From Cinclus cinclus (taxonomy: Eukaryota > Chordata > Aves > Passeriformes > Cinclidae): a stretch of DNA of 64,000 nt. The translations under genes and the position numbers were made by a program. Below the pieces are notes generated by a model. That model made no database searches. It saw nothing but the letters and a program-made list of their open reading frames with translations, and was not told the DNA's origin. The stretch is from NCBI RefSeq assembly GCF_963662255.1, contig NC_085050.1, positions 4,163,194-4,227,193 on the forward strand, given 5' to 3'. The stretch's first letter is position 1; the number at the start of each line of letters is the position of its first letter. Of the stretch, positions 51,700-61,799 are shown piece after piece.

Positions 51700-54600
51700 A
51701 CATTTAACCTCACTGTCACAATCCATGCCATGATTTCCTTACAGCTTTTGAGCTAATAGGAGTGAGTGTCTTGTAAGAAAAACACCACGCAATTTTTGTT
51801 GGGAGATTCCCAAAATGTGAGACCTGTTCTCCAAGCAGGTTACAAAGGCAGCTGTCAGTTCTGACATTCCGTGAACTACAAATGCCTGGATTTGCAGCCT
51901 TAAGGAATATCTTGTGGAAGAGGTTTTTTTGTTTTTTTTTTTCCCATAATTAAGCGTCTGAAGGGATTTTGGTGTGTGTTATTGCATCACGTGGCATCAG
52001 AAAGGTTCCAGTTTGGACCACTGGACAGACTGGAGACCTCAGATCTATAGAAACAAACATCTATCACTTCAACTGCCTCAGTGACAGGCAGCTGTACAAA
52101 GTGGTTTTCCATCACATGGCCAATGATTAGAAAAGAATTATAATGTAACTTGATGGTAGCATTTACTGACATTGACTGACAAAGAAAGAAGGCCAAGAAA
52201 AAGAAATCTGGAGTTTCTCCCAGCACATCATTTCCTAACACTCTCTGTGTTTATACTTTTCCCTGGTCATGATAATATATTTCCCTCCTTCCTTTCCCTC
52301 CCCTTCAAATACCTTTTTCAGGGCACATGTGTTCTTATTCTAATTGTACCTTTTTATTTTTTTTAATCACTCTGCATGCCTTTGTAACATTTGGTTACCT
52401 TTCTCACTGTTTTCTGCCTTAGCTTTATTCTTCTTGGTATTTCTATATTATTGGACTGTAAACACCTTTAAAAAAGTCTTTCACTCCTCTGAATCCTGTT
52501 ATTGGAGAAAGTTCAGCTGTATTAATTGAAACTTTAAGAATCACATGTACTGTGAAGCAGATGTCTGAAGGAGGATTCTTTATCCTGAACAGTTTAAGCT
52601 CTGGGAAATTATAAGCCTGCTTTCAAGTCCTACAAGTCAAAGTATTAAACTTCATTTTGTAGTTATTCTCACCAAGGAACCTCCTGAAAACCTTCAGTAT
52701 GGGGTTTCTTCTTCTGCAGTATCCATCCCTAAGGAATGCAGATAATACATGACAAGTAATATCCTATGTCCAAGAAGTTCAAGCAATCTCAACAGAATGT
52801 ATTCCTGTTTGTTTCTGTGTGGATAAACCCTTCAAATACTTCAGTACCGAAGTTCTAAGGCAGACCAAATGAATCTTGTTTTGTTCCACATTAGAAATTT
52901 AGGTTATTGTTCTTAGTCAAATTTTTACACCTCATCCTTTAATCATCATTTAATAAACCTCATGAAACCAGTCATCTCCTGTGTGCCAAAGAAACCATTT
53001 GTCTTCCACACAACCATGGACAGAGCCTCCAAAAATCCTACTTGGAGGCTGCAATGATTCAAGTTGTGCCTTTTAAGGGAGAATATGATTGAGATCCAGT
53101 TCACTGCAGAGACAAACAGATTTTAGGACTTGCTCCTCCTGAATACAGCAGTTGGAAATTTCCATGTACAATTCTCACCACGTTGACAAACAAGAGCACA
53201 ACCAATAAACTTTAGCTGGGACTCCACACAGTTGTGATGATGCCTGGAGATTAATGAACAAGCAGAGCAAGATCTCCTCTCCAGAGCACACAGGCTACAG
53301 ATTTATCTTTTAGAAAACAGACATATTTTGCCTCATCTTTTCTCCAGGAGATGGGAGAAAAATATTTGCAGCCACAGCTGTGTTAACAAGAGTGTACAAA
53401 CCTACAGCACTGGAAACAACAGCCCTTATTCCTCAGGCCTCAGAAGAAAACCTGTGTTTCACCACAAACTCAAATTAGGAGAAATATATGATTTTTTAAA
53501 AATCTGGAATAATGGCTGCTTATATCTGATTTCTGTACATGAGCCGCAGTATTTCTTTTTTGGTGCTGCAAAGACTATTTGGATCAGGTTTGTAGGTATG
53601 GGTGAGGATGAAATCCTTAAAGGACTCTGCAACTCCCATGAACATCTCACCCACTGGCAGTTAGCAGTAATTAGTAGAACTTAGTTACCTGTTTTATTTG
53701 GTGTCCATGGCAAGGTGTTGGCAGCAGAGCCTGCAGGGAAGCCTCTGTCATGAGAGCTCAGGAGCTGTCCCATCCAACTCCAGATGGATATACATGTATA
53801 TATGTAATATATATAAGAATATATATATATATTCATTTATACATAAGATAACTGCAGTATCATAATAAGACCTTACCTAATCTTACTGTGAGTCAAAAAT
53901 TTGACATCTCAAAAAGCAGCAGCGAGGTGACCCACATTTTTCATTGTTTTTAATATGAGAGTTTTTAATATAACAAGTGAGGAACTCTGGCTGTGCTGTA
54001 TCTTTTTAAGCCCAAAATGGAATCTCTTCTGCTGTGTCAAAGATGCTAAATGTAAACCCTACTGAGATTCAGACAGAATTGCTAACTTTTCACAGACGTG
54101 ATTGATCGGCCATTGCAAATTGTTGAAAACCAACTGATTAGGCTTTTGGACAATCAATTGCATGATGATGGGCAGCAAATGAGGAGAAACCAAGAAAATG
54201 TGTATGGTTAGAAACTAATGACTTAAAGACTCTAACTCACACGTGCCAGGCAATTTAATTATGAGGAGTACAAGCTGTGACCTGTGAGTGAGATGTGGTA
54301 ACTTTGCAATCAGGAAGGTAGCAGTGGCTTGATACATTGGTCTTTCTTTGCTACACCAAGAAATGGTGAAATTATGTGTGTAACTTGCAGCAGCTTGAAT
54401 TCAAAATTGACCTAACATTTTTGTTGTTTCAGATTTCAGCAAACCCCTCTCTTGTATACTTATTGCCCTGTGAAATGTGTAGGATTCAGAAACCTAAATG
54501 CCCTGTTATAGCATAATACCCCATAAAGCCTGGTGAATTTTCTTTCATCCACTCTTTGTAGTCCTCCTACTTCTTTCTCAAAAGATGTGCCTGAACCTGT

Positions 54601-56739
54601 TCCCTAAACAAAGAAATATTTCAATTCTTAGAATGTTTTGGTTGATTTGAAATGCTTTGGATGATTATGAATGGCCTTTGTTCTCTCACCATTAGGATCT
54701 CCAGCAGATCTGATGACTGAGTTGTGAGTGCTCCACAACAAGACTTGTTTGCCACACCTGCAGCAGGGTGAAGGACCAAGAGCTTCCAAGAAATAGTGAA
54801 CATGATTTTTGGCATTGAACTTGCTGAAGGGACAGATTTGGAGATGTCCAAGTGAGAAAACTGTAGCACTTCTGTATGTGCATATATCTATATAAGAGGG
54901 AGGGAGAGTTTATTGTTCACACATACATATATATATTTAGTAAGATTATATAGTAAATAAGATTTATATTTCCTACTCATTCTGCTAATTTCTGGTCAGT
55001 AGCTGCTAGACCTGCCTACTAAAATTAACCAATATGAGACAGCAGATGAACATAAAGTTAATGACACACATTGACCCTTATATTTTTTGTCCTTTAACTT
55101 TTTATTAGAGGATTTCACAGCCATAATATTTAATGCTCTTTTTCATTACAAATCTCTTTTGCCAATTTTTTAGCTACAACAAATAAGATTTTGTGAACAG
55201 ATATGTTTGTGAAAAGCAATCACATCAAGCCATATCTGAGCTTAAATTATCTCAACTTCTACTGGAAAAGGGAAATCCAAACACTACAAAGGGACTGATT
55301 ATGGAAATCAATGAAATAAAATGTACAATGAAGAGTGTAAATTCTTTACAGTGGGCATCCTTTCTCTAATCATTTGGGAACAGAAAGTGGTTCAGACTCC
55401 TCTGAAATAAACACATTTTGTTCCTCTGTAATGTGTGAGTCCTGGGTACGTTTACACATTCAGCTGGAGTCTAATAGCAGTGCAGCACTGAGGAGAATCA
55501 ATGTCTTACTGTACACAGTGATTGCACAAGTTAATTGCTCTTTATAGATGAAATATATTTCTTTACAGTAAATACACTGGCAAACAACAATTATTAAATA
55601 GCTACTTTTATAAATATGACTTTGGTGACTACAATTACTTCACATCACCAGTGCACTTAAATAAAAAGTATTTGCTTTCTCTTTTTTTTTTTTTAATAGA
55701 AAAGGAAAATAAAAAGTGAGAATGAGACTACAAGTGAGTGCAAAGCATGTGTGAAACATTAACTGTTTTAAGAAGCCATTCCTGCTCAGTTATGTGGAAA
55801 TGCCCCTTATTCTCTTGCTCCTGGAGTACACTCAACCAAATTTTAGTTTCTTTTGCTGTGAAAAGGACCAAATAAAATGTCATGTCAGTTATCTGGCAAG
55901 CAGATGACGAGGTGGGTGCTAAAGGTTGTTTAAAATGTGTCAGATGTTTTGATAGTAAAACAAATGACCATCACATTGGAAATAAAGGTTATGGTATGGA
56001 GCTTTTTTTTTTTTTTCTGTGAAACACTCCAAGGGAAGATCTGCACAGTCATGCCACTTTAGTCCAGGACAAGGCTCAGAACAGCACACTTAGTCCCTCC
56101 TAACTTACACACCTGTGGTGCTTACTTAGGACTTCTTTCCTCACAAGCCAGCCCAAGTTTTCAGCGTTTTGCATATGGGAAATGGAGCAAGGCAAAGGAA
56201 GTGCCTTGCCTCAGGCTGGGTGAAAAGGCTGGAACAGAGCAGAAGTGTCCTGCCTGGAGGCAGTGCTGCTGCCTGCCTTCTGGGGGATGTTGGATTTACA
56301 GCGACTGGGCCTCCCCAATTTCCTGTCCCCATGCTGAGCGTTTCAAAAGGCACTGGCTGCTTTGCACTCTTTCAGTTATGAAAAGTGAATTAAATATTTA
56401 CCTGGGTTATCAGCTGGTTCATATTAATTGTGGGGGGTTTGAGAAGCCAGAATATATAGAACGAGGTGTTCCTAAGCTCTTGTATTATTTTCATGAGCAT
56501 GCAACCACAATTGGCATAGAAAAAAAATCACTCAAACCATAAAAAAGTGTGCATTGGGCACATGTAATATATGTAGCTCCATACTGAGTATATATGGAAG
56601 TCTAACTCTACCCTAGAGTAAACCAACCCCTGGGGAAGCACCAAGTGAAAATATAACCCCACGTGAGCCTAAGCCCTTCCCAGTCTAACTCTCCCCCAGT
56701 TCAACCAGCACACTGGGAAAGCTGGCTGCTGCCCACCCT
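51700..56739. other. Noncoding stretch, no gene recognised
   Basis: No exon, RNA or clear mobile element is recognised in about 5 kb. It holds an AT tract at 53784-53842, AT-rich sequence near 54880-54945, and T-runs at about 55682-55694 and 56002-56016. The base composition rises in GC from about 56150 onward, approaching the ITPRIPL1-like relic. Confidence 0.5.
53784..53842. repeat. (TA)n-rich tract
   Basis: A run of TATA/TATG motifs about 60 bp long with a core of alternating AT. Confidence 0.8.
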
Positions 56740-57150
56740 AGGATCAGGCAGCTGCCTGTGCCAAGACCATGTCGGAGCAGCTCTGCTCCTCGGAGGGGCT
56801 GCTCACCAGGAACTGGCAGCAGCATCAGACACCACTGAGGCAAACACAGCCAGGCTGAAACAGCAAGTTTTCACCCAGCTGGAGATTGCTGCAGGTGTAA
56901 GAGCAGGCCTGTGCAGAGGGTTTCTAGGAGCAGGGAGCTCTGGTCCTGAGGCAGCTCATTGTCCCAGCAGTGGAGAAAACACAAGGTAAAACTCATCCCA
57001 GCAGATGCTCCATGGAGCCCTCCGGCAGCACACGGATGGCCGAGCCCCTCTCTGGATGCTGCCCCAGGTCCTGCTCCAGGATGGAAGAGAGACCGGGGGT
57101 GGCCCCAGGAACATGAGCAGCTGGTGGAAGGTCCAGTTCTTGTGGATTCT
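56740..57150 (-). pseudogene. ITPRIPL1-like pseudogene fragment
   Basis: This is a decayed relic of a Mab-21/ITPRIP-family gene. Minus-strand translation in shifting frames gives blocks that line up with the better copy at 60711. Near 57090-57150, FHQLLMFLGPP corresponds to LYQLLVFLQPP. Near 56900-56960, LPQDQSSLLLETLCTG corresponds to SPLLQTLCTG, the strongly conserved motif of the family. Near 56760-56810, FLVSSPSEE and SDM correspond to LLLSGPSDM. The blocks are in the same order and at roughly the same spacing as in the larger copy. Several indels and stops separate them, so no continuous frame remains. The N-terminal and extreme C-terminal parts are absent. It differs from the 60711 copy at many sites, so it looks like an older paralogue and not a recent duplicate of that broken gene. 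Family membership is confident; edges are approximate. Confidence 0.82.
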
Positions 57151-58990
57151 GTAATGTCTAATGAATATTAATAATCAGTAGAGACACTGACTTGCCTGTT
57201 ATCTTTATTACTGAGGCCAAGTTTCCTAGATAAAGGACTTTGTGCAAGAGATAAGACAATGTATTAGTGATGCTGTGGGGTGTGGAGATGTGATGTCCAC
57301 CTCTGCCTTGAGCTCAAAGACTGAAGTTCAGCTGACACCTGAACAGGTCGGGGCAGACCCTGACTGTGCTGAGGACACAGAGCAGGCCCACACAAGGTAT
57401 TCCTTTGGTGAATATGAATTATTCTGGCCAGGTGTACAATAGATCTTACAGACAAATGTCAGGGATTTCTGTGGTCCCACAGAGATGGGATTAGTAGCAG
57501 TTTCTATTTTTGCTGATTGTTTTTAGTCAGAAAGAAGCTCACACAGAGAGACAGATGCAGGTGACTGTGAATGTATCAGCCTGGAGATAACAATATTCAC
57601 AGTTTGTAGAGACATCACAGCTCAGGGACAGAGGATGTGGCCTGAGTACAGTTTGTGATTTACAGCTGAAAGGTCCTCTGCAGATACAAAATCTTTGCTA
57701 ATAGAATAAAAATCCATTCAGTTTGACAGAGCTGGGATGTTTCATGCTGGCACCTGAGACACAGCACCTAAAGCAGCTCAGGGAGTGCTGCTGCCACTGA
57801 CCAGGGGGACTGGAGACCTTTGCTGCAGAAGGTTTTGCTTTGTCTTCAGGGCTGTGAGCACAGCCAGAGATGCACAGGAAATAAGACTCCCTCTGCACAA
57901 CACTGACACTGTAAATCCAGTTCTGCAGCTCAGTGAACAACCTGCAGAGGAGAGAGGGTCTGCACTGTGCATGTTTTGAGGAGTCACACTTTCTACTAGC
58001 GCTGCTTTACCCCAGTGCAGTTATAAACAGATCATCACAAGTGCTCAAGTTGATTCTTCTCACATGAACAGTGGCTCTAATATTCTGGGCATGCCATCCC
58101 ACTGCAAACATAGAGTAAAATCTGCCAGTCCCTTGTCTGTGAACTTGGAAAAACAGTTGAGGAAAGAGAATTCAAGTGGCCCACCAGGAAATCTCAGCAT
58201 CTAGATCTCACAGCTGCTGAGCTTGAACAAATCTGTTGAATTAAGATGTTAAACCATGAGTGCTTGTTTATTTATGAATGACTGGATGTAGTTCCACTGA
58301 GGAAAGTTGCTTCTATGCCCTGAAATGGACTGTTTATTCACATCTCAGTGCTGAATTAGTGCATGGCTGCTGGCATAGGTCATCTCTTCTGACTTTTACT
58401 TGAGTCAAGTTTGAAGTCTGATATTCCAGCTAATATTAAGCTGAGCCTTAGCTCATTCTCTGTCCACTTCCCCATACTGAAAGATGTCTGAGGTTTGCTT
58501 TCACGTATTTTTATTTGGAGAGAGTAGTTCATGGTTTCAATTAATTTTTCAAAACTCCACTTACAGAAATAATTTAATCTCACTGTTTCTCATGCACTGA
58601 ATTAACCCAGGGGCTTGGCAACCATGCAAACACCTGTCAGACCTCAGTGAGATGGCTGCTGGTGGAAACAGGCGTCAGGGAAACGTCAGTTTTAACTACA
58701 AACTTTATTTTCAAATGCAGTTCACGCTGCTTTTGTGATAAGGCTTTCTTGGGTTTGTTTTTTAAGAAAACTCACTGCCTCTGTCTTTTTAAAAGAAATG
58801 GCTGCTTCTTAATGCAATGAGATTTTTCTTAATAATGACACAGCACATAATCCTGAAAGCCTGGGGGTGTAGTTTAGCCATTTGGAAAAATGACCTTTTG
58901 TACTGTTACTAGAACTAGCTAGCAGGCTTTGGTGCTTAAATTTTGTTCCCTCTGTACCATAGAAAATAGTTCAAATCCTGTTGCTCTGTG
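57151..58990. other. Noncoding stretch between ITPRIPL1-like relic and LTR cluster
   Basis: No gene is recognised. The relic's homology stops abruptly at about 57150, where sequence beginning near 57154 (TGTCTAATGAATATTAATAA) and containing an AAGAGATAAGACAATG motif takes over. This has a retroelement feel, but I cannot assign it to a family or find both ends. A tRNA-like start at about 58863 lacks the rest of a tRNA. Confidence 0.4.
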
Positions 58991-59168
58991 TGTTGGTTTT
59001 GGCTGGGGTTAACTTCCTTTAGTGACTAGAGTGGGGCTGCGTTTGGGATTTGTGCTGTAAAGGGTGTTGATAATTCAGGGGTGTTTTTCTTATTGCTCAG
59101 CAGTGTTTGCACAACATCAATGTTTTTCTGCTTCTCACACTGCCATGCTGGTGAAGGGATGGGGGAAT
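58991..59168 (+). mobile_element. Avian ERVL-type LTR, 5' part (outer LTR)
   Basis: It begins with TGTTGGTTTTGGCTGGGGTT, the 5' end typical of an avian ERVL-class LTR family. It continues through TTGCTCAGCAGTGTTTGCAC and TTTTTCTGCTTCTCACACTG to GGTGAAGGGATGGGGGAA, where the LTR is interrupted by a second, related LTR. The family is recalled, not searched, so no subfamily name is given. LTRs carry promoter and polyadenylation signals but no protein; no retroviral gene is visible in the window. Confidence 0.85.
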
Positions 59169-59305
59169 AGCCTGGCTTTTGCTGGCATAGACTTAACTTC
59201 TTCTCAGTAGCTGGTATAATGCTGTGTTTTTGATTTAGAAGGAGAAAAATGTTGACAAAATATTGATGATTTTGGCTTTGCTAAGTCCTATTTATTCTAA
59301 GTCAA

Positions 59306-59359
<54 letters not shown>

Positions 59360-59810
59360 GGTCTTATCTTTGTCAGTGAGAAGGTAAAGAATAGAAACTG
59401 GAAGGGAGCACAGCCAAGACAGGTTACCCAAACTGGCCAAAGGGATACCATACAATGGCACGCCCAGTGTATAAACTGTGAGAGTTGTCTGGAACAGGGC
59501 CTGATCTGGGCTCAGAAAGGCAGCTCTGGTATTGTTGGTCACTAGGTATGAGCACTCATATTGTGCATCACATATTTGGGGTTTTTTTCTCTTTTCAGTT
59601 GTATTATAATATTATTATTATTTACATTATTATAATATTTTACTCTGTTTTCAGTTACCAAACTTCTCTAAAGGATTTATTTTGAAAATTCTATAAACCT
59701 GCAAGTTTTGCTTTTGATTCTCCTCTCCACTCCACCAGGGTGTGGGGAAGAGAAGAGTGTTGAGCCAGTGGCTGCGTGGTGCTTGATTTCTGGCTGGGGC
59801 TGGAACCACA
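59169..59810 (+). mobile_element. Avian ERVL-type solo LTR inserted into the outer LTR
   Basis: A second, nearly full-length LTR of a sister subfamily. It restarts the pattern (CCTGGCTTTTGCTGGCATAG, CAGTAGCTGGTATAATGCTG, TTTATTCTAAGTCAAGG). It then reads CCAAACTGGCCAAAGGGATA, a TATA-like CAGTGTATAAACTG, and CATATTGTGCATCACATATT with an ATT-rich run. It ends at GGCTGCGTGGTGCTTGATTT ... GGAACCACA, a CA terminus. A 50-base T-run (59309-59358) interrupts it. The left flank GGGGGA and right flank GGAGG could be a mutated 5-bp target duplication. No internal retroviral sequence is present, so it is a solo LTR. Confidence 0.85.
59309..59358. repeat. 50-base T homopolymer
   Basis: Fifty uninterrupted T lie inside the inner LTR, just after TTCTAAGTCAAGGA. 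The family normally has only a short T-run here, so this is a homopolymer expansion or an assembly artefact. Confidence 0.97.
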
Positions 59811-59965
59811 GGAGGGTACTTGGGTATCTGGAAGTAGACACAGACAGCACAGCTGACCCCAAGGTTGGGGTTAGGGCACCCCAGAGGTACCCCCAAAGGG
59901 ATACTGAGTACCAAATTCCATCAGGATCCGTTTATAAAGAGGGGGAAAGAAGGAGGAAGTGGGGA
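59811..59965 (+). mobile_element. Outer ERVL-type LTR, continuation after the nested LTR
   Basis: The sequence resumes where the outer LTR (58991-59168) stopped: GGTATCTGGAAGTAGACACA, CACAGCTGACCCCAAGG, CCCCCAAAGGGATACTGAG, a TATA-like TTTATAAAGAGGGGG, then AAGAAGGAGGAAGTGGGGAC. The GGGGGA-purine block after the TATA-like motif belongs to the outer subfamily, not to the inner one. The 3' portion of this LTR is missing; CR1 sequence follows. Confidence 0.75.
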
Positions 59966-60425
59966 CGTGCTGGATGCCTGCTGGAAACTCAACACAACAG
60001 GGGCAGCCCTGGAGTGTGTGGATGAGAACTTCATGTCCTGGCACAGCTGGTGAGCCCACCAGGGGAACCACCTCTGGAAAAGGGGGCAGGCAGCTCAGGA
60101 AGTGTTTATGGATGTTGTTAGGTCATGTAGGAAGAAAATTAGAGAGGCAAAAGCTCAGAACTTATTTGGCCGATTTGTCAAGGATAGTATAAAGTTGTTT
60201 TGAGAATACATTAATGGTAAAAAGAGGGACAAGGAAAAGCTCCATTCTTTACTGGACCCAGGAGGGAATACAGTCACCAAAAGTGAGGAAAAGGCTGAGG
60301 TACTTAACACTCTCCCTGGAGGTGTTAAGGAAAGACTGGACATGACGGTGCTGTGGTGGTGTTGGGTCATAGGATGGACTGAAGGACCTCAGAGGTCTTT
60401 TCCAGCTTGATTGACTGTGATTCTG
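59966..60425 (+). mobile_element. CR1 LINE fragment with internal deletions
   Basis: Forward CR1 pieces are joined in order. About 59970-60053 translates to WKLNTTGAALECVDENFMSW, resembling the end of the CR1 endonuclease domain. About 60120-60310 corresponds to the linker before the reverse transcriptase (TACATTAATGGTAAAAAGAG, GGGAATACAGTCACCAAAAG, GAGGAAAAGGCTGAGGTACT). About 60311-60425 is the 3' terminus (CCCTGGAGGTGTTAAGGAAA, GGTCTTTTCCAGCTTGATTG, TGTGATTCTG). Most of the reverse transcriptase is deleted between the last two pieces. Confidence 0.88.
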
Positions 60426-60437
60426 AGATGTTCAGAG

Positions 60438-60675
60438 TTACAGCATTTGTCTTCCCATGGGCTGGCAGGTGTTCACCAGCTCCAGGAAAGATGGGTTCTG
60501 TCACCTGTTATGGTGACTTGGGAAGATAAATACCTTAACTCCAAATGTGTCCCATTCCTCTTCCTTCTCCCCCCTTTTAATATTCTGAGCTCAATGTCCT
60601 ATTGCCCAGCAGTTCCCTTTGGGCAGTTGAGGTCAGCCGTCTGTCTGTGTCTGCTCCCAATTCCCCACAGAGCCC
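60438..60675 (-). mobile_element. Avian ERVL-type LTR fragment abutting the gene relic
   Basis: On the minus strand, going down from about 60675, the sequence reads ATTGGGAGCAGACACAGACA, CTGACCTCAACTGCCCAAAG, AATATTAAAAGGGGGGAGAA, then ATCTTCCCAAGTCACCATAA, ACCCATCTTTCCTGGAGCTG and AACACCTGCCAGCCCATGGG. These match, in order, the middle of the same LTR family as the outer LTR at 58991, including the part that copy has lost. Both ends are truncated. It lies in the same orientation as the ITPRIPL1-like relic and begins within about 40 bp of the relic's stop codon, replacing the expected C-terminal coding sequence. Confidence 0.78.
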
Positions 60676-60710
60676 CAGCCCAAAGCAGCGCCTGGGAACG
60701 CTGGCCACCC

Positions 60711-61704
60711 TTACTGAAGCATCAGGAAGGTGCCTGGGCTGCCCTGCTCCACGGCAAACACCAGCACAGCACAGAGCTGCATGTCGGAGGGGCCGCTCAG
60801 CAGCAGCCGGCAGGAGCGGGAGCTGGGCAGCACCGTGAGCTGCCAGCGCTGCCGCTGGGGCAAATGCTGCCAGGCTGTCTGCACCGAGTTCTGCACCCAG
60901 CAGGCCACCTCCTCCACGTCTAAGTAGGAGCCTGTGCAGAGGGTCTGCAGCAGGGGCGAGTGCTGGGCTGTCTCACTGTCCTTTGAGGGGTGCACAAAAC
61001 ACGGAATATCGCCCGTTGTCCTCCAGCAGCTGCACTCCAGCACCACGCGGATGTTGGAGCACCTCTCTGGCAGATGGGTCCCGCAGAACAGCTCCAGCCT
61101 GAAAGAGTGCCTGGAGGGTGGCTGCAGGAACACAAGCAGCTGGTACAAGATCTGGTCCTCAAAGATACTCCAGGATTCATGGATGCTGTTCTTCCCAGTC
61201 GCCGGGTGCAGCTCTGGCATGAAAGTGTCCTTGGAAAGCACTCGGCAGACACGGAGGATGTCGTGCATCATCTTCTTCACGTCCCTGCACATGTCAGACA
61301 GTCCCTGCATGGGCAATAGGCTGGGCACAGAAAATAACTTGACCTTTTGGAATGGTCCCTTGAGCTTTTCATCTTCATTGTCATTTTCTTCCTCGCTGCC
61401 AGAGCTGTCCTGCTCATAGCAGGTGCAAGGTGTAAACTTCATTTGCCAGGCCAGCCAGCAGATCTCCACAAGCATGACTGCTGCAGCAACCCAAAAGAGA
61501 CAGAGCTGCAACCCAGAGAGGAGTGGGGGTTCTTGTGGGGACCTGGATGCACTCAAGCTCCTTCTGCAGCTGTGTTAACTCCTGGTACAGAAACTCCTCG
61601 TGCTGCTGCATCCTTTGGACCAAGGCCATATCAATCTGTAGATCTTGTGCGTGCCAAGGCAGGGTGGCCAGCACAGCTAGGAGGAGCGTGATTGCCACAG
61701 CCAT
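60711..61704 (-). pseudogene. ITPRIPL1: ITPRIPL1-like gene, frameshifted and C-terminally truncated
   Basis: Relic of an inositol 1,4,5-trisphosphate receptor-interacting protein-like 1 gene, a Mab-21-domain membrane protein. The start ATG at 61704 has a strong Kozak context (GCCATGG) and begins MAVAITLLLAVLATLP, the family's typical membrane-targeting N-terminus. A coiled coil follows (VQRMQQHEEFLYQELTQLQ, residues ~29-47). After residue ~54 (near 61543) the frame shifts by one. The second frame (stop ending at 60711) supplies a membrane segment (CLFWVAAAVMLVEICWLAW), an acidic stretch (SSGSEEENDNEDE) and the front of the Mab-21 domain with LYQLLVFLQPP, LQTLCTGSYLDVEEVACW and WQLTVLPSSRSCRLLL. 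The stop comes at FLMLQ, where relatives read roughly FLSSQ and continue for about 200 residues, so the C-terminal helical part is lost. About 330 residues remain against roughly 500-550 in intact relatives. The family is certain; pseudogene is the best reading, but a sequencing error at the frameshift plus a truncated expressed copy is possible. Confidence 0.88.
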
Positions 61705-61725
61705 GGCCTGGAGGAGGTGGGAGAA
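61705..61725 (-). other. Splice acceptor directly upstream of the ITPRIPL1-like ATG
   Basis: On the minus strand the sequence is CTTTCTCCCACCTCCTCCAG followed by GCCATGG. It is a pyrimidine-rich tract ending in CAG, three bases before the start codon. This fits a single coding exon preceded by an intron and a noncoding 5' exon, as I recall for ITPRIPL1-type genes. It also shows that the relic arose by DNA duplication and not by retrocopying. The donor exon was not identified. Confidence 0.6.
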
Positions 61726-61799
61726 AGGTTTATCCAGCAGGTCTGGGTGAACAGGCCTGAAGGGACCGCAGTACCTGGCTGGAGACAGCACAGGGTCCA

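Noticed and set aside
58862..58935. tRNA-like start (GGGGGTGTAGTTTAGCC), resembling the 5' half of a tRNA-Ala
   Set aside because: No B-box, anticodon arm or matching acceptor 3' strand lies at the expected distance; it is a chance similarity or an unrecognisable scrap.
60934..61419. 161-codon plus-strand frame and other plus-strand frames across 60.9-61.7 kb
   Set aside because: They are antisense shadows of the minus-strand ITPRIPL1-like coding sequence.
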